A stretch of 64,000 bases of DNA, taken from assembly GCF_027595985.1 (NCBI RefSeq), contig NC_073302.1, forward strand, positions 12,941,811 to 13,005,810, given 5' to 3'. The stretch comes from Sorex araneus. Lineage: Eukaryota; Chordata; Mammalia; Eulipotyphla; Soricidae. The notes beneath the pieces are model-generated. The model was not told the origin of the DNA, ran no database searches, and saw only the letters and a list, made by a program, of their open reading frames with translations. Positions 63,806 through 64,000 of the stretch are shown here, piece after piece; the first letter of the stretch is position 1; the number at the start of each line of letters is the position of its first letter. A program made the position numbers and the translations under genes.

Positions 63806-64000
63806 GAAGCAATACCATATCTTGGTATCTATCCCCAAAATATAAAAACATTAAAGAGAATATATGTGCAAATGCCCAACTACAGATGAACAGATCAAGA
63901 GGTCGTGATATTTGTACACAATGAAATACTATACAGCATCAAGAAATAACAAAATCATACAATTTGCCACGGCATAGATGGAACTCGTGCTGACTGAAGT
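63806..64000 (+). mobile_element. Ancient L1 ORF2 remnant, cut by window end
   Basis: tatctatccccaaaatataa, actacagatgaacagatcaa, aatgaaatactatacagcat follow the ORF2 3' region order. Noncoding. Confidence 0.7.

Larger units (their letters stand above)
61592..64000 (+). other. C5: C5 intron 16, 5' part
   Basis: Phase 1, runs off the window. Contains a SOR-A, two L1 3' ends and an ancient L1 piece. 62770-63280 shows no family, and no exon 17 sequence is present. Confidence 0.85.

Noticed and set aside
61600..64000. C5 exon 17 (rest of C5a)
   Set aside because: No sequence encoding the Cys-rich C5a core was found on the plus strand before the window end.

Overview
The window is mammalian genomic DNA, most likely from a shrew (Soricidae, probably Sorex). 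That call rests on two signs. Dozens of tRNA-headed SINEs carry a conserved head and box A/B-like blocks that I recognise from memory as the shrew SOR family. The only real protein-coding gene is an intron-rich complement component C5. The species call is from memory and was not checked by a search.

Positions 1-21.6 kb are intergenic sequence upstream of C5, packed with retroelements. A class II (betaretrovirus-like) endogenous retrovirus lies on the minus strand at 2050-6055 with a 6-bp target duplication. It keeps only a broken gag, one full LTR and one collapsed LTR. Next come two head-to-tail ORF-less elements with L1-like 3' ends (6.1-8.05 kb), ancient L1 ORF2 remnants, an unknown 110-bp retrocopy (13976-14085), an ORF-less element with a tandemly repeated GC-rich 5' end (15.2-16.05 kb), and an L1 split by a 1077-bp apparent solo LTR (17403-18479).

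Positions 21.67-61.59 kb hold exons 1-16 of C5 on the plus strand. All have GT-AG introns and an open frame, and they join into 686 codons plus one base. By my memory of the human protein the numbering is colinear with no net indel. They encode the signal peptide, the beta chain (macroglobulin domains MG1-MG5, the first half of MG6 and the linker), the Arg-Pro-Arg-Arg processing site, and the first nine residues of C5a. The rest of C5a and the alpha chain lie beyond the window. Upstream of the start are a near-perfect HNF1 site and a short uORF overlapping the C5 ATG. The introns contain SINEs, L1 pieces, ORF-less L1-tailed elements, a few ancient mammalian repeats (MIR, L2, MER5A-like, another hAT-like relic) and microsatellites.

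Labels used below: SOR-A is the SINE form with an A-rich tail. SOR-B shares the same head but has a different 3' half and an (ACAGTG)n-type tail. 'ORF-less L1-tailed element' is a 0.2-1.0 kb element with an L1-like 3' end and, in longer copies, GC-rich (sometimes tandem) 5' monomers. The least explained material is this ORF-less family, its repeated 3'-transduction signatures, and the long 27.3-28.1 kb relative of the SOR-B 3' half.
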